64,000 bases of DNA from Bowmanella denitrificans (GCF_039522935.1 NZ_BAAAEI010000028.1:1-64000); one strand, 5' to 3'; positions 25,280 to 34,865 are shown, numbered from the stretch's first letter. Notes: generated from the letters alone by a model not told the origin. A program made the numbers and translations.

Positions 25280-26746
25280 CTAGAACACCTGCTTCAGGTC
25301 AAAGCTGAAGCAGGTCCCTTTGCCTAGTTCACTTTTTACCCTGAGATCGGACTCCAACAAGGCCATCAGCTTTTTACTGATGGCCAGGCCAAGACCTGCA
25401 TGCAAGGATTTGTCCTCGCGGCTATTGCTGGCCCGGTAGCGAGCATCAAAAATATAGGCTAGCTCATTGCGTCCAATGCCCACGCCGGTATCTTCCACTT
25501 CCACCCTGACGCTATCTTTGCCTAACAACATGCGAATAATCACCCGTCCCCCTTTGGGGGTATGGCGTAAGGCATTCTCCAATAAGTTGGTCAGTACCCT
25601 TTCCAGTTTGGCAATATCAGCAAACACCTGATACTGACACTGCCCAGGGACTATCTCCAGCTTCACCCCTTTATCATTGGCTTTAAGAGAGAACTTCGCC
25701 ACCACATCATACAGCAACTCGCCAAGGGGAAAGGCCTCCTGATTCAGGGTCACTTGCCCGCCTTCCAGGTAGGCCAGTTCAAAGATCTGATCGATCAGGC
25801 GTTTAAGATTACGGGCATTTTTCAGGGATATTTCAACAAAGCGCCGCCGCTCCTCCGAGCTAAGGTGTTGATCATTCAACGCCAGGGTCTCGATATAGCC
25901 CTGCAAATTCGCCAGCGGTGTGCGCAGATCATGGGATAGGTCTGCCAGCAGGGTCCTGCGTTGCTGGTCTAATTGCTGCAGTTGCTCAAACTGTGAGTTG
26001 ATTTGGGTCGTCATTTGCTTAAAGGCACAACCTAACTGATGGACTTCGTTGTGGCTGGTTGCACACCAATTATCCGCTGCCGGCAACCTCTGATTGCTGC
26101 GAAAGGCTTGCATGGAACGGGTCAGCCGCAACAACGGGCGGGTAATAAACCTAAACAGTCCCAACAACACCACTAATAAAAAGGCCAGAGCTAATGACGC
26201 CCATAATGCAATGGTTTGTAATCCATGGCTGTCTCTGACTTTGGCAAATACCGAGTCATAAGCTTCACCACCGATAATCATATAAAGATACCCTTGCAAC
26301 TGGTCGGCATGTTTGACCGCCGCCGCCGAGAATATTTTGCGACCATTGGGGTTACGCGGGTCATCCCCTAGCACGGGCACCGTATCTGGGTGCTCAATCA
26401 ACTGCAATATGGGCGCCAGGTTCACAGACTGACGGCGAATTTTCTGAGGCTCTGCCGAGTAGGTGAGGATCCTGCCCTGGGGGTCCAGGTAGTAAAACTC
26501 GAAGCTCGGCCCCAGCACCATCAAGGTATGGAACAAATTCTCCAGCCCCTGATAATCATATACACCCTGTGCCAACAAGGGGTTGTCATGTACAAGATGC
26601 GCGGCTAAATCTATGTGCAGCCGCTGCTCGGCCTCCAGCGTGGTCCGCTGGTGTAATTCACTACTCCACCAGTAAAACACCCACAGCATCAAAACAAATA
26701 CCAACACCAGCGACAATGCCAGGCGCTGATACAAAGACAGGTTCAT
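25280..26746 (-). CDS. Sensor histidine kinase (partner of the OmpR-type regulator)
   Basis: A 488-residue membrane kinase. Membrane helix at about 8-28, a periplasmic sensor of about 135 residues, second helix at about 170-195, HAMP (about 195-250), dimerisation/phospho-acceptor domain with LLADLSHDLRTPLANLQGY (His at about 272), and an ATPase domain with N-box (LTNLLENALRHT), VEDTGVGI and GLGLAIS. The ATG overlaps the TGA of the response regulator by one base, showing translational coupling. The operon also encodes two exported spondin-domain proteins upstream, possible targets or signal modulators. Confidence 0.93.
   Translation of the reverse strand: MNLSLYQRLALSLVLVFVLMLWVFYWWSSELHQRTTLEAEQRLHIDLAAHLVHDNPLLAQGVYDYQGLENLFHTLMVLGPSFEFYYLDPQGRILTYSAEPQKIRRQSVNLAPILQLIEHPDTVPVLGDDPRNPNGRKIFSAAAVKHADQLQGYLYMIIGGEAYDSVFAKVRDSHGLQTIALWASLALAFLLVVLLGLFRFITRPLLRLTRSMQAFRSNQRLPAADNWCATSHNEVHQLGCAFKQMTTQINSQFEQLQQLDQQRRTLLADLSHDLRTPLANLQGYIETLALNDQHLSSEERRRFVEISLKNARNLKRLIDQIFELAYLEGGQVTLNQEAFPLGELLYDVVAKFSLKANDKGVKLEIVPGQCQYQVFADIAKLERVLTNLLENALRHTPKGGRVIIRMLLGKDSVRVEVEDTGVGIGRNELAYIFDARYRASNSREDKSLHAGLGLAISKKLMALLESDLRVKSELGKGTCFSFDLKQVF
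25287..25315. terminator. Inverted repeat at the msrA / kinase convergence
   Basis: ACCTGCTTCAG/CTGAAGCAGGT, an 11-base perfect inverted repeat with a 7-base loop, 10 bases after the msrA stop. It lies within the last codons of the kinase gene. There is no T-tract; it may still limit read-through between the convergent genes. Confidence 0.4.
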
Positions 26747-27459
26747 CACAATACGCCCTGTGGATTGAGCTTATAGCCAACGCCCCAGACGGTTTCTATC
26801 ACTTTGGGGTGATTGGGGTTCTGCTCCACCTTATTGCGCAATCTGTTGATGTGCGAATTCACCGTGTGCTCATAGCCACTGTGATGGTAACCCCACACCG
26901 ATTCCAACAACTGGCTGCGACTGAATACCTGATTAGGGTGACGAGCAAGATAATGCAGCAGTTCAAACTCGGTGGCGGTTAAGTCCAAGTGTAATGAACC
27001 AAGGCTGGCTATGTGTTGCAACTGGTCGATACAGAGTCGCCCCAGTGTTAACTGGGCATCATCGCTATCGTTATGCTTGCGCTGCTGAATCAACGCCGCC
27101 TTGCGCAGTTGAGCCCGAACTCTGGCCTGTAATTCCCGAACACTAAAGGGCTTGGTCATATAATCATCTGCCCCCAACTCCAAACCAAGCACCCTATCCA
27201 TTTCCGCGTCTTTGGCAGTTAACATCAAAATAGCCTGAGCAGGCCTTGCCTGGCGAACCTGCCGACAGATATCCAGGCCGCTGATATCTGGCAGCATCAG
27301 ATCCAAAAGCACCAGGTCAAATTCACCAGACAATGCCGCAGATAACGCATCTCTTCCCTGATCAAAGTGTTGCGTGTGGATACCGGCTTCCAGCAGATTA
27401 ACCCGCACCAGCTCAGCGATATCTGCATCATCTTCTACAAGCAACACCCTTTGGCCCAT
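26746..27459 (-). CDS. OmpR/PhoB-type response regulator
   Basis: A 237-residue two-domain regulator. The receiver domain (about 4-115) has VEDDADI, phospho-acceptor Asp in LVLLDLMLPD, MLTAKD and TKPFS. The C-terminal winged helix (about 140-232) has LTATEFELLHYLARHPNQVFSRSQLLE and VNSHINRLRNKVE, the OmpR/PhoB family signature. It lies 14 bases after the spondin lipoprotein gene and is coupled to the kinase. Family members bind tandem direct repeats with 10-11 base periodicity; such a repeat is present in front of this operon. Confidence 0.95.
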   Translation of the reverse strand: MGQRVLLVEDDADIAELVRVNLLEAGIHTQHFDQGRDALSAALSGEFDLVLLDLMLPDISGLDICRQVRQARPAQAILMLTAKDAEMDRVLGLELGADDYMTKPFSVRELQARVRAQLRKAALIQQRKHNDSDDAQLTLGRLCIDQLQHIASLGSLHLDLTATEFELLHYLARHPNQVFSRSQLLESVWGYHHSGYEHTVNSHINRLRNKVEQNPNHPKVIETVWGVGYKLNPQGVL

Positions 27460-27473
27460 TTTGCTTTTCCTCT

Positions 27474-28193
27474 CTATTGCGTGCGGGTGATACGGATCCT
27501 GGCGACAGGATTGTCGAAACGTTGCTCCTGGGTTAGCGCCGACGTAGCCAAGCCATCATCCACTGAAACGATACCGGGATGCATAGTCACCATGTTCCTG
27601 GCATCATCACGCACCTCACTGAAGCCTTCACCGCCTACGGCGCCAATCGACGCCATATCTTCAGTATTGGCTTCGGTACCGGCATCGTAAGCGTTAGTAA
27701 ACAAAGTCCAGCTTTCTCCCACCATCAGTCCAGCCAGTCCCTGCGCATTGAGACCGGTAAAGGCATCATTTGATTTCCCCAACATGGCAGCAACGGATAA
27801 GTAAGCGTTGGTGACATCCTCAATATTGATGGTGATGGTCTGAGCATTTCCCGGCATGGTCAGCCCTTCCCCTGAAGCACTGGCCATAGCCATATCAAGT
27901 ACCAGTAAGTCTTCGTTGTCACCGCTTTCAGCAACCTTTTCCAGTGCCACAGAAGCGGGCTGCCCTATTTCCCATAAGGTACCTTCGCTATGCAATATCA
28001 GAGTAATAGGTGAAAGCGGTTGCCCCTGAGTCAGGTTATCCACCGTGACCTCATAGCTGACCATCAGCGGTTCCGGCTCGGGTTCGGGCATTGGTGTCAT
28101 TGCAGTGTTATTGTCATTACCATCGAAGCAGCCCGACAAACTTGCCGCACAAACCCAAAGGCATAACATTGGTTTATTATTCAAAACGTTCAT
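27474..28193 (-). CDS. Spondin_N domain lipoprotein
   Basis: A 239-residue predicted lipoprotein (lipobox LSGC after MNVLNNKPMLCLWVCAAS) with an acidic linker (MPEPEPEPL). The rest resembles the bacterial Spondin_N domain: YEVTVDNLTQGQPLSPITLILHS, the AMLGKSNDAFTGLNAQ segment and YDAGTEANTED before an APG/GGEG loop. It is a paralogue of the next gene upstream, 10 bases away. Spondin_N is known from animal extracellular-matrix proteins; its role in bacteria is not defined. Placement in the two-component operon suggests a signal-linked envelope function (inference). Confidence 0.82.
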   Translation of the reverse strand: MNVLNNKPMLCLWVCAASLSGCFDGNDNNTAMTPMPEPEPEPLMVSYEVTVDNLTQGQPLSPITLILHSEGTLWEIGQPASVALEKVAESGDNEDLLVLDMAMASASGEGLTMPGNAQTITINIEDVTNAYLSVAAMLGKSNDAFTGLNAQGLAGLMVGESWTLFTNAYDAGTEANTEDMASIGAVGGEGFSEVRDDARNMVTMHPGIVSVDDGLATSALTQEQRFDNPVARIRITRTQ

Positions 28194-28203
28194 AAACCAC
28201 TCC

Positions 28204-28902
28204 TTAATTCACCGTTACAGTGACTTTGGCAACCGGGTTTAACCACCGATGACGGCTACTGTCCAGATCGCTGCTACCGCCCTGCATATCCGCATCACCG
28301 ATACTGCCGCGATGAATATGTACTACAGGGTTGTTCTCTGTGGTGGTGACGCCAGAGCCATTCTGTCCCACTTCTGCGTCGAAAAATGGCAACACGGGTA
28401 AGCCCGGTACACCAGGTGCGCCGCTGCCGCGGATTTCATCATTGGCTTCAGTGCCAGCATCATAGCCCTGCAAATAGAATTCATAGCTGCCAGCTTCGGT
28501 GGGAATTTCCCAGCTGTTTAAGCCAACAAATCCGTCGTTGGTGGGAACCATCATGCCGGTGACAGATAACCAGGTATTGCCCTCACTGGTAGACAGACTG
28601 GTCATAACGGTCATACCAGGAGACATAGGCCCCTGCGCTGGGTTTTCAACGCTGTCTGCGCCCATGGCGCTGGCCATTTCCGCCAGACCGGCAATATTGC
28701 CGCCTTCGGCCATCGCCTGCAGCTCAGGACTTGCCGCTTCTCCGAGCTTAAACAAATACATGTCCTGGTTATGTGCACTGATAAAAAGAGGAGCAAAATA
28801 AACGCCGTGACTGATATTCTGTATTTGGATATCCAGGTCGGCAGCTTGGGCTGTGCTGGCAAGGACTGACATGCCAGCTAATGCAACTAGGGTATATTTC
28901 AT
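28204..28902 (-). CDS. Spondin_N domain exported protein
   Basis: A 232-residue protein with signal peptide MKYTLVALAGMSVLASTAQA. The domain shows the same markers as its paralogue: DIQIQNISHGVYFAPLFISAH near the N-terminus, SVTGMMVPTNDGFVGLNSWE and YDAGTEANDEIRGSG. A C-terminal segment (LNPVAKVTVTVN) matches the end of the other protein (FDNPVARIRITRT). It is the first gene of the operon spondin-spondin-regulator-kinase. Probably periplasmic or released. Confidence 0.85.
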   Translation of the reverse strand: MKYTLVALAGMSVLASTAQAADLDIQIQNISHGVYFAPLFISAHNQDMYLFKLGEAASPELQAMAEGGNIAGLAEMASAMGADSVENPAQGPMSPGMTVMTSLSTSEGNTWLSVTGMMVPTNDGFVGLNSWEIPTEAGSYEFYLQGYDAGTEANDEIRGSGAPGVPGLPVLPFFDAEVGQNGSGVTTTENNPVVHIHRGSIGDADMQGGSSDLDSSRHRWLNPVAKVTVTVN

Positions 28903-28947
28903 AGCTTTTCCTTAATTGAACAGAGTCAGGGAAAAGCATCGGGGAGA

Positions 28948-28979
28948 ATTATCGCAAAAGTATCACAAGACCTTCACAA
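28948..28979 (-). promoter_or_regulatory. Direct-repeat operator and -10 of the spondin operon
   Basis: On the minus strand TTGTGA occurs twice with 11-base periodicity (28974-28979 and 28963-28968), followed 9 bases later by GATAAT (28948-28953). Direct repeats at this period overlapping the -35 region, with no good -35 hexamer, are typical of activation by OmpR/PhoB-type regulators. The operon's own regulator is the natural candidate, giving positive autoregulation. Confidence 0.45.
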
Positions 28980-28994
28980 TTTCCTAAAGCTCGC

Positions 28995-31900
28995 TTAGCC
29001 TGCGATGCAGGTCTGGTTTCGACCATTCTGTTTGGCCTGGTACAATGCGGTGTCAGCTCGTTGCAGCATTTGCTCAGAATCCTGACAGTCTTGCTGTTCT
29101 GCTAACCCGATACTGGCCGTGACACTGAGTTCAGGAGCCAGCGCTGAATAGTCCAAAGCCTGTATTGCCAGGCGCAATCTTTCAGCAAGCTTATGAGCAG
29201 CATGCAAATCAGTGTTGGGTAATAAAACCGCAAATTCCTCGCCACCCCAACGGGCAACCAGGTCGGCATCCCTGCTTAGTAAGCGCAAACATTCAGCAAC
29301 TCGTTGCAAAACAACATCTCCAACAGCATGTGACCAGTTGTCATTAATGCGCTTGAAGTGATCTAAATCCAACAGTAACAAGCAGAATGGGTTAGCCTGA
29401 CGGACGGCGCGGGAAAATTCTCTGTGCAAGGCTTCATCAAATGCTCTGCGGTTAGCCAGGCCAGTGAGAGCATCTTGTCGTGCCTGCAATTCATAGGCTT
29501 CAGCTTGCAAACGTATCTGCTCGAGCAACTGGGACTTTTCTTCATCAGCCCGTTTCAGAGATTCGGTTTGCCACCTCAGCGCTTGCGTCTGTTCCTGAAC
29601 CTGCTCCTCAAGACGTTTTGCGCTGCGCTGTAACGCCAGCAAACGCAATTTGATTAGCAACACCAGAAACATCACAAACAGTAACCCAACCCCCACAGCA
29701 AATCCGGGATGCTGCCAAAAACGCGGAGGAATCTTAAAACGCAACTGCGCCACCTCGCCCCCCCAATCACCGCTGGGGTAACTGGCCATCACCTCAAAGC
29801 GGTATTCACCCGGGGGTAGACTGGTATATTCGGAGTTGTTATGAGTACCACGGTACACCCATCCTTTATCAAAGCCTTGTAAACGGGTTCGATAAAGGAT
29901 GCGCGCAGGAACAACATACCCCAGTCCGGCAAACTGAAATTCAATGCGGCTGGCCCCAGCAGAGAGTGTCAGATTAGCCGCAGGATGCAGCGCTTGCCCA
30001 TCGACCAACATCTGTTCAATCACCACAGGTAAACGAACATCGCCAAATTGCTGTAACCTGGCGGGCTGAACCACCGCAACACCTTTCGAGGTGGCTACCC
30101 AAATCCGTCCGTTTTCGGCCAGCGCCATGGCTGGATTGGAACCGCCATTGGCTTGAGCACTCACCATGCCATCGGACTCGGAAAACAGGCTGAACTCAAC
30201 CTGCCCCCCTTCACCATCCAGTAATCTGTTGGCCTGGTTGGCGCTGATTCTCAGTACGCCGCGGTTACTACTTAACCAGAAATTGCCTTGTTGGTCTTCG
30301 CGAACCTGAAAATATTTATCAAAGGGCATGCCTTTATCGCGTCCCAACAACGCCAGTTGCTCATCCTCGTAGCGGTAACGTATCAGTCCCCTGTCGGTGG
30401 CTAACCACAACGCCTGGCCATCAGTTTGTTCAAAAAAACCAAAGACAAACTGGGCACCATCCAGATGTGAAATGGATAAGGCCCGCAGACGCCCGTCCTG
30501 CCAACGGGCCACCCCTGAAGACGTGCCAATCCAGATGCCAGACCTTGTACTTTCAAATAAGGAAACGCTAAAGTTGCTGGGTAAACCATCTTGTACTTGC
30601 AGAGCGCTAATACGGCCTTGGTCAATACGATTCACCCCTAACGAGGTCGCCAGCCACAGACTGCCATCAGCCGCCGGTAATATCGCCCTGATTTCATTAG
30701 ACAGCAGGCCCGTGTCCCGGTCATAGCAGGTCACCTCCTGATTGTCCCGCCAGTGGATTAATCCATGCGTAAAAGTACCGACCCAAATGCCCCCTTCCCT
30801 GGCATGCGCCAGACTGAGGATGGTCTGCTTGATCCGTTGCCCTGGCAGATGGGTTATTTGCCCTTTCTCAAGCAAATTTACCCCTTTACTGGTGCCGACC
30901 CACACCCGTTCAGCCTCATCCGTTAACAATGTGCGGACAAAGTCGTCGCTCAGCCCCTGCTCGGTGGTAAAGGTACGAAATGCTGCATCGCGCAGCCGGA
31001 AAAGCCCCCCATTGGTGCCAAGCCAGACACTTTGCTCCTTGTCCTTGTAAATGGCAGTAATACGACCATTGGGCAGTCCATCTTCCTGACCAAGATGTTC
31101 AAGGCCATATGGCCCTAATCGATAGAGTCCCCGGCCAATCGTACCCAGCCATAATGCTGTGTCATCAACCAGGAGTTTGGAAATAGGCAGATTAGCCAGC
31201 TCATTGTCCAGCAACTGGAATTGTTGACCATGAAGTCTGAAGGCTCCTTGTTCCGTTCCAGCCAGTAAGCCGTCACTTGGATGCCAAGCCAAACTGAATA
31301 CCGGACCCGAGGGCAAGCCCCGAAATTCGGTAACAGGGCTGACCTTATCATCCTCGATAACAAAGAGACCCTGAGCCGTAGCCACCCAAATGCGCCCCAG
31401 GGGATCTTCAAGCAGATCAAACACGCTTTCATCTTGCAGACCATTTAGCATGTTAAAGACCTGTCGCTTGCCATGCCGATCGTCACGCATCACACCGGAA
31501 CCGTCCGTCCCAATCCATAAACGCGCCTGACTGTCACATAACAACGCCCTGACCAGCACCGGCGCTGAAGGCAGGCCTGACCAACGCCCTTTACTGGTAA
31601 AACTGATGCCGCCACGAGCCCCCGCAACCAGCAAGTTACCCTGACAGTCTTCAGCCAGGGTAAATACCCCATCATCCGGCAACTGTGTCAGCTCACCACG
31701 ACCAAATACCTGAAAATCCCGGCCATTGTAGCGTGCCACGCCTTCCCAGGTGGCAAACCATAGGTAGCCGTCATCGGTTTGCATAATACTGTTGATAGTG
31801 TTGTGCGGAAGACCATCTCTGGTGGTCCAGCTTTCACGGAAATAATCCTGCAGACGGCCATCCGTCGCAGCAGCAGAAGGGCATAATGATAGCGGCAGCA

Positions 31901-32015
31901 GAAGCCACAAAAGGCAGTAACTAACTGTTGATCTTAAGCTCAAGATACATCCAACAATAAAGCAATTGGGCTCAGCCTGAGCCTGGAGGCTGGCAACCTC
32001 CAGTTGTGCCAACAT
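28995..32015 (-). CDS. Propeller-sensor diguanylate cyclase (Reg_prop / Y_Y_Y / GGDEF)
   Basis: A 1006-residue membrane protein. After a hydrophobic N-terminal segment (about 32-50), about fourteen repeated strands of the two-component-regulator propeller type follow (for example DDGYLWFATWEGVARYNG, RLWIGTDGSGV, RVWVGTSKGVNLL), forming large periplasmic beta propellers (about 55-690), then a Y_Y_Y domain (ending LPPGEYRFEVMA, about 740), one membrane helix (about 765-790), a short coiled coil and a GGDEF domain (about 850-1000). The active site is GGEEF and an upstream RDAD supplies the inhibitory RxxD site, so it should make cyclic di-GMP and be feedback-controlled. The ATG at 32015 leaves a long N-region before the hydrophobic segment; a TTG about 25 codons later is an alternative. 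Confidence 0.92.
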   Translation of the reverse strand: MLAQLEVASLQAQAEPNCFIVGCILSLRSTVSYCLLWLLLPLSLCPSAAATDGRLQDYFRESWTTRDGLPHNTINSIMQTDDGYLWFATWEGVARYNGRDFQVFGRGELTQLPDDGVFTLAEDCQGNLLVAGARGGISFTSKGRWSGLPSAPVLVRALLCDSQARLWIGTDGSGVMRDDRHGKRQVFNMLNGLQDESVFDLLEDPLGRIWVATAQGLFVIEDDKVSPVTEFRGLPSGPVFSLAWHPSDGLLAGTEQGAFRLHGQQFQLLDNELANLPISKLLVDDTALWLGTIGRGLYRLGPYGLEHLGQEDGLPNGRITAIYKDKEQSVWLGTNGGLFRLRDAAFRTFTTEQGLSDDFVRTLLTDEAERVWVGTSKGVNLLEKGQITHLPGQRIKQTILSLAHAREGGIWVGTFTHGLIHWRDNQEVTCYDRDTGLLSNEIRAILPAADGSLWLATSLGVNRIDQGRISALQVQDGLPSNFSVSLFESTRSGIWIGTSSGVARWQDGRLRALSISHLDGAQFVFGFFEQTDGQALWLATDRGLIRYRYEDEQLALLGRDKGMPFDKYFQVREDQQGNFWLSSNRGVLRISANQANRLLDGEGGQVEFSLFSESDGMVSAQANGGSNPAMALAENGRIWVATSKGVAVVQPARLQQFGDVRLPVVIEQMLVDGQALHPAANLTLSAGASRIEFQFAGLGYVVPARILYRTRLQGFDKGWVYRGTHNNSEYTSLPPGEYRFEVMASYPSGDWGGEVAQLRFKIPPRFWQHPGFAVGVGLLFVMFLVLLIKLRLLALQRSAKRLEEQVQEQTQALRWQTESLKRADEEKSQLLEQIRLQAEAYELQARQDALTGLANRRAFDEALHREFSRAVRQANPFCLLLLDLDHFKRINDNWSHAVGDVVLQRVAECLRLLSRDADLVARWGGEEFAVLLPNTDLHAAHKLAERLRLAIQALDYSALAPELSVTASIGLAEQQDCQDSEQMLQRADTALYQAKQNGRNQTCIAG

Positions 32016-32103
32016 CGATCAAATTGGCTGCGGAAAATGCCTGAAATTCATCCAATTGTCAATATTATTGAGTCAGAAGTGCCTCACATTGGCTGCTTTC
32101 ATT

Positions 32104-32961
32104 CTAATAGAGCAAGCTGTACAAACGTCGGCGGTAACGACTGGCCAGTGGATCACCAGCAGGTAAAGCATTGAGACTGTCCAGCATCACTTTCTTGGCA
32201 TCGGCAAAAGCCAAGTCTTTTTGCAGCACCGCCAGCAACAATTCCAGCGCTTCTTCCACTCTGCCAGCTTGCTGCAACTGTACCGCCAGTTTTACCTTCA
32301 GGGCCAGATCATCCGGAGCCTGTGCCAATGCATCCTGCAGCGCCTTAATTTCAGGGGTATCCGCTGCTTGTTCTGCCAGTTCCAGCCTGCCTTTAAGGCT
32401 TTGATACTGCGCATCCTGGTCAACCATAGTGATGCTGTCCAGCAGCTCCCTGGCTTGCGGTAAACGTCCTAAGTCAAGATAGGCTTCGACCAGCACCAGT
32501 TTGATATCAGCGCGCTGGCTATCAAGATCCAGGGCTTGTTTAGCCAGGGTAAAAGCCTGCTGAGCGTCCCCGTCGGCCAGACTTTGGCGGGCTTGCTCCA
32601 GCAGGTTATCGGCTGGACTGGGCAGATGTTTTTCCAGCAAAGTGCGAATTTCGCTTTCACTTTGCAAACCAGCAAAACCATCGATGGGCTGCCCGTCTTT
32701 CACCAGAATCACCGTTGGCAGACTGCGCACACCAAATTGCATCGCTATTTGTTGCTGCTCATCACAATTCACTTTGGCCAGGATAAGATCACTGGCATAT
32801 TCACCGGCCAGTTTTTCCAAAATTGGCATCAGGTTCTTGCAGGGCTCGCACCAGTCAGCCCAAAAGTCCACCATGACCAACTTCTGTTGGGACGCTTCCA
32901 GCATTACCTGCTGGAAATTATTCAGATCTATGTTGACGATATTTTCCACGAATTCTTCCAT
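32104..32961 (-). CDS. cnoX: Thioredoxin-TPR co-chaperone CnoX
   Basis: A 285-residue protein: thioredoxin domain (about 10-115) followed by TPR-like helices (about 120-285), the layout of E. coli CnoX/YbbN, which protects oxidised proteins and hands them to GroEL and DnaK. The active site is WCEPC, with both cysteines, unlike E. coli CnoX, which lacks a normal CxxC; this form may also be redox-active. Cytoplasmic, monocistronic. Confidence 0.92.
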   Translation of the reverse strand: MEEFVENIVNIDLNNFQQVMLEASQQKLVMVDFWADWCEPCKNLMPILEKLAGEYASDLILAKVNCDEQQQIAMQFGVRSLPTVILVKDGQPIDGFAGLQSESEIRTLLEKHLPSPADNLLEQARQSLADGDAQQAFTLAKQALDLDSQRADIKLVLVEAYLDLGRLPQARELLDSITMVDQDAQYQSLKGRLELAEQAADTPEIKALQDALAQAPDDLALKVKLAVQLQQAGRVEEALELLLAVLQKDLAFADAKKVMLDSLNALPAGDPLASRYRRRLYSLLY

Positions 32962-33039
32962 TTAGACTGCATTGAGCAATTGTTGAGATTATCGGGTCAA
33001 AACCGCGATTTACAAGACAAGGGCACCCAGATAAGAACC

Positions 33040-33061
33040 CCAAGGGCCAGTTGGCCCTTGG
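33040..33061 (-). terminator. Stem-loop after purK
   Basis: CCAAGGGCCA/TGGCCCTTGG, a 10-base-pair stem with a 2-base nominal loop, directly at the purK stop. The following bases (minus direction, GGTTCTTATC) are only moderately T-rich. Confidence 0.6.
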
Positions 33062-34201
33062 TCAGCGTGCTTGTAATCTTTTTCCTTCCCCCAGAACATG
33101 AGGAAAATGGCTGGCCGGCAGATAGTCAGCCAACGCCAACATGGCCTCACCTAACTGCTTGTAATTTCCGGCACTGAGATTGATATGCGCCATCTTGCGT
33201 TTTACTCTGACGCTCTTGCCGTACCAATGCAAATGGCTGCCGGGTACTTTCAACAATTCCAGATCCAGACCATCGTAGCCAATCACATTGATCATGACAT
33301 TAGCTCCTCTGGCTTGCGTATCACCCAAAGGCAAACCGCACACGGCACGCAGATGATTTTCAAACTGACAGGTATCAGCACCCTGCATGCTCCAGTGCCC
33401 TGAATTATGTACCCTGGGCGCGATTTCATTGACCAGCAGTTGGTCGCCCACCTGAAAAAACTCTACAGCCAGCACACCAACGTAGTCTAAGCCTTCTGCC
33501 AAGCGGCTAAAGATATCCTGTGCCTGCCCGGTTAGGGCGTCACTGCAATCAGGTGCAGGAGCCAGTGACACATGTAATTGCCCCTGGTGATGCAGATTTT
33601 CAGCCAATGGATAGAACTTTAGCTGGCCATCTTTACTGCGCATGCCCACCAGCGACAGTTCACGTTCAAACTGCTGCATCTGTTCAACCACCAACGGCAC
33701 CTTTTTCAAATCCAGTGCAGCCAGGGTCTGCTTCAGTGCGGGCAAGTCTTCACGCTCAGCCAAACGCCACTGACCATAACCATCGTACCCATCGCGACTG
33801 GCCTTGAGGATAAGTTTATCCCCCAGTGCATCCACCGCCTGGTCTAATTGCTCGACATTATCAACAATACGATGGGCACAATTGGGTATGGCAAGACGTT
33901 CGAGTAAACGTTTTTCCCTGACCCGGTCAGCACCGGTTAAGATGGCTTCCTTTCCCGGCAACAATTTACCGGTCAAACGTGCCTGTTCCAGCAATGCCTC
34001 AGGAATATGTTCAAACTCCACCGAAATGGCATCGGCAGCGTCAAGGGCCTCAGCAAGAGACAGTGGCAGTTTGTCTTTAGTAACAGGATTCACCACGTCT
34101 TCATTACTGACATCCACCGCCTGCACATCAATGCCCAGTGGGGCACCGGCCAGATACATCATTCTGGCTAATTGCCCGGCCCCGAAGATCAATACCTTCA
34201 T
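33062..34201 (-). CDS. purK: N5-carboxyaminoimidazole ribonucleotide synthase
   Basis: PurK, 379 residues, an ATP-grasp enzyme that makes N5-CAIR from AIR, ATP and bicarbonate in purine synthesis. Typical N-terminus MKVLIFGAGQLARMMYLAG, ATP-grasp core (DKLILKASRDGYDGYGQW), NEIAPRVHNSGHWS and the final VKRKMAHIN. It overlaps purE by 4 bases, so translation is coupled; the pair converts AIR to CAIR. Confidence 0.97.
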   Translation of the reverse strand: MKVLIFGAGQLARMMYLAGAPLGIDVQAVDVSNEDVVNPVTKDKLPLSLAEALDAADAISVEFEHIPEALLEQARLTGKLLPGKEAILTGADRVREKRLLERLAIPNCAHRIVDNVEQLDQAVDALGDKLILKASRDGYDGYGQWRLAEREDLPALKQTLAALDLKKVPLVVEQMQQFERELSLVGMRSKDGQLKFYPLAENLHHQGQLHVSLAPAPDCSDALTGQAQDIFSRLAEGLDYVGVLAVEFFQVGDQLLVNEIAPRVHNSGHWSMQGADTCQFENHLRAVCGLPLGDTQARGANVMINVIGYDGLDLELLKVPGSHLHWYGKSVRVKRKMAHINLSAGNYKQLGEAMLALADYLPASHFPHVLGEGKRLQAR

Positions 34202-34689
34202 TCAGGCAGCTCCAATTCCTGGTTAGCCAGGACTTTATCGGTTTGGGCCTGACGAAATGCCTTAATACGGTCGGCCAGGCTTTTATCGCTGATCCCCAGA
34301 ATCTGAGCAGCCAGCAAACCGGCATTCGCCGCTCCGGCTTCACCTATTGCCAAAGTGCCTACGGCCACGCCTTTAGGCATTTGCACTATCGAATACAAGG
34401 AGTCCACGCCACTAAGGGCTTTGGATTTAACCGGTACACCCAGCACAGGCAGGTGTGTGTGGGCGGCGATCATACCTGGCAAATGAGCAGCGCCACCAGC
34501 CCCGGCAATAATCACTTCTATCCCATTATCGGCCGCTGTATGGGCAAACTCACTCAAAAGATCCGGGGTACGATGTGCAGACACCACCCTGGCGCTGTAC
34601 TCAACCCCAAGTTCTTTCAACATCAGGGCAGCCTGCTGCATGGTGGGCCAATCAGACTGTGAACCCATCACAATGGCAACTTTAGGCAT
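34198..34689 (-). CDS. purE: N5-carboxyaminoimidazole ribonucleotide mutase
   Basis: PurE class I, 163 residues, converts N5-CAIR to CAIR. Substrate-binding motifs GSQSDWPT (about 9-16), VVSAHRTP (about 39-46) and GAGGAAHLPGM (about 68-78) are intact. First gene of the purEK operon; AGGAG lies 5 bases before the ATG. No clear PurR operator was found upstream. Confidence 0.98.
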   Translation of the reverse strand: MPKVAIVMGSQSDWPTMQQAALMLKELGVEYSARVVSAHRTPDLLSEFAHTAADNGIEVIIAGAGGAAHLPGMIAAHTHLPVLGVPVKSKALSGVDSLYSIVQMPKGVAVGTLAIGEAGAANAGLLAAQILGISDKSLADRIKAFRQAQTDKVLANQELELPE

Positions 34690-34865
34690 TGTAGCTCCTC
34701 AAATATCGGCAAAAATGCAAACCAGAGAGACTGCTTACAATTCCCCTGGTACAACAGATGCGCGATTGTACATTAATCTGCCGTCCAGCCAAAGTGTCGA
34801 GGATGGCTTACCGCAACTGGTCTTGCCGCACGGGTCGGTTTATCGAAAAGCATGGTTATGACTAC

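Noticed and set aside
34690..34865. A PurR operator upstream of purE
   Set aside because: No ACGCAAACGTTTGCGT-like palindrome is present; only TGTAC words that do not form a convincing site.
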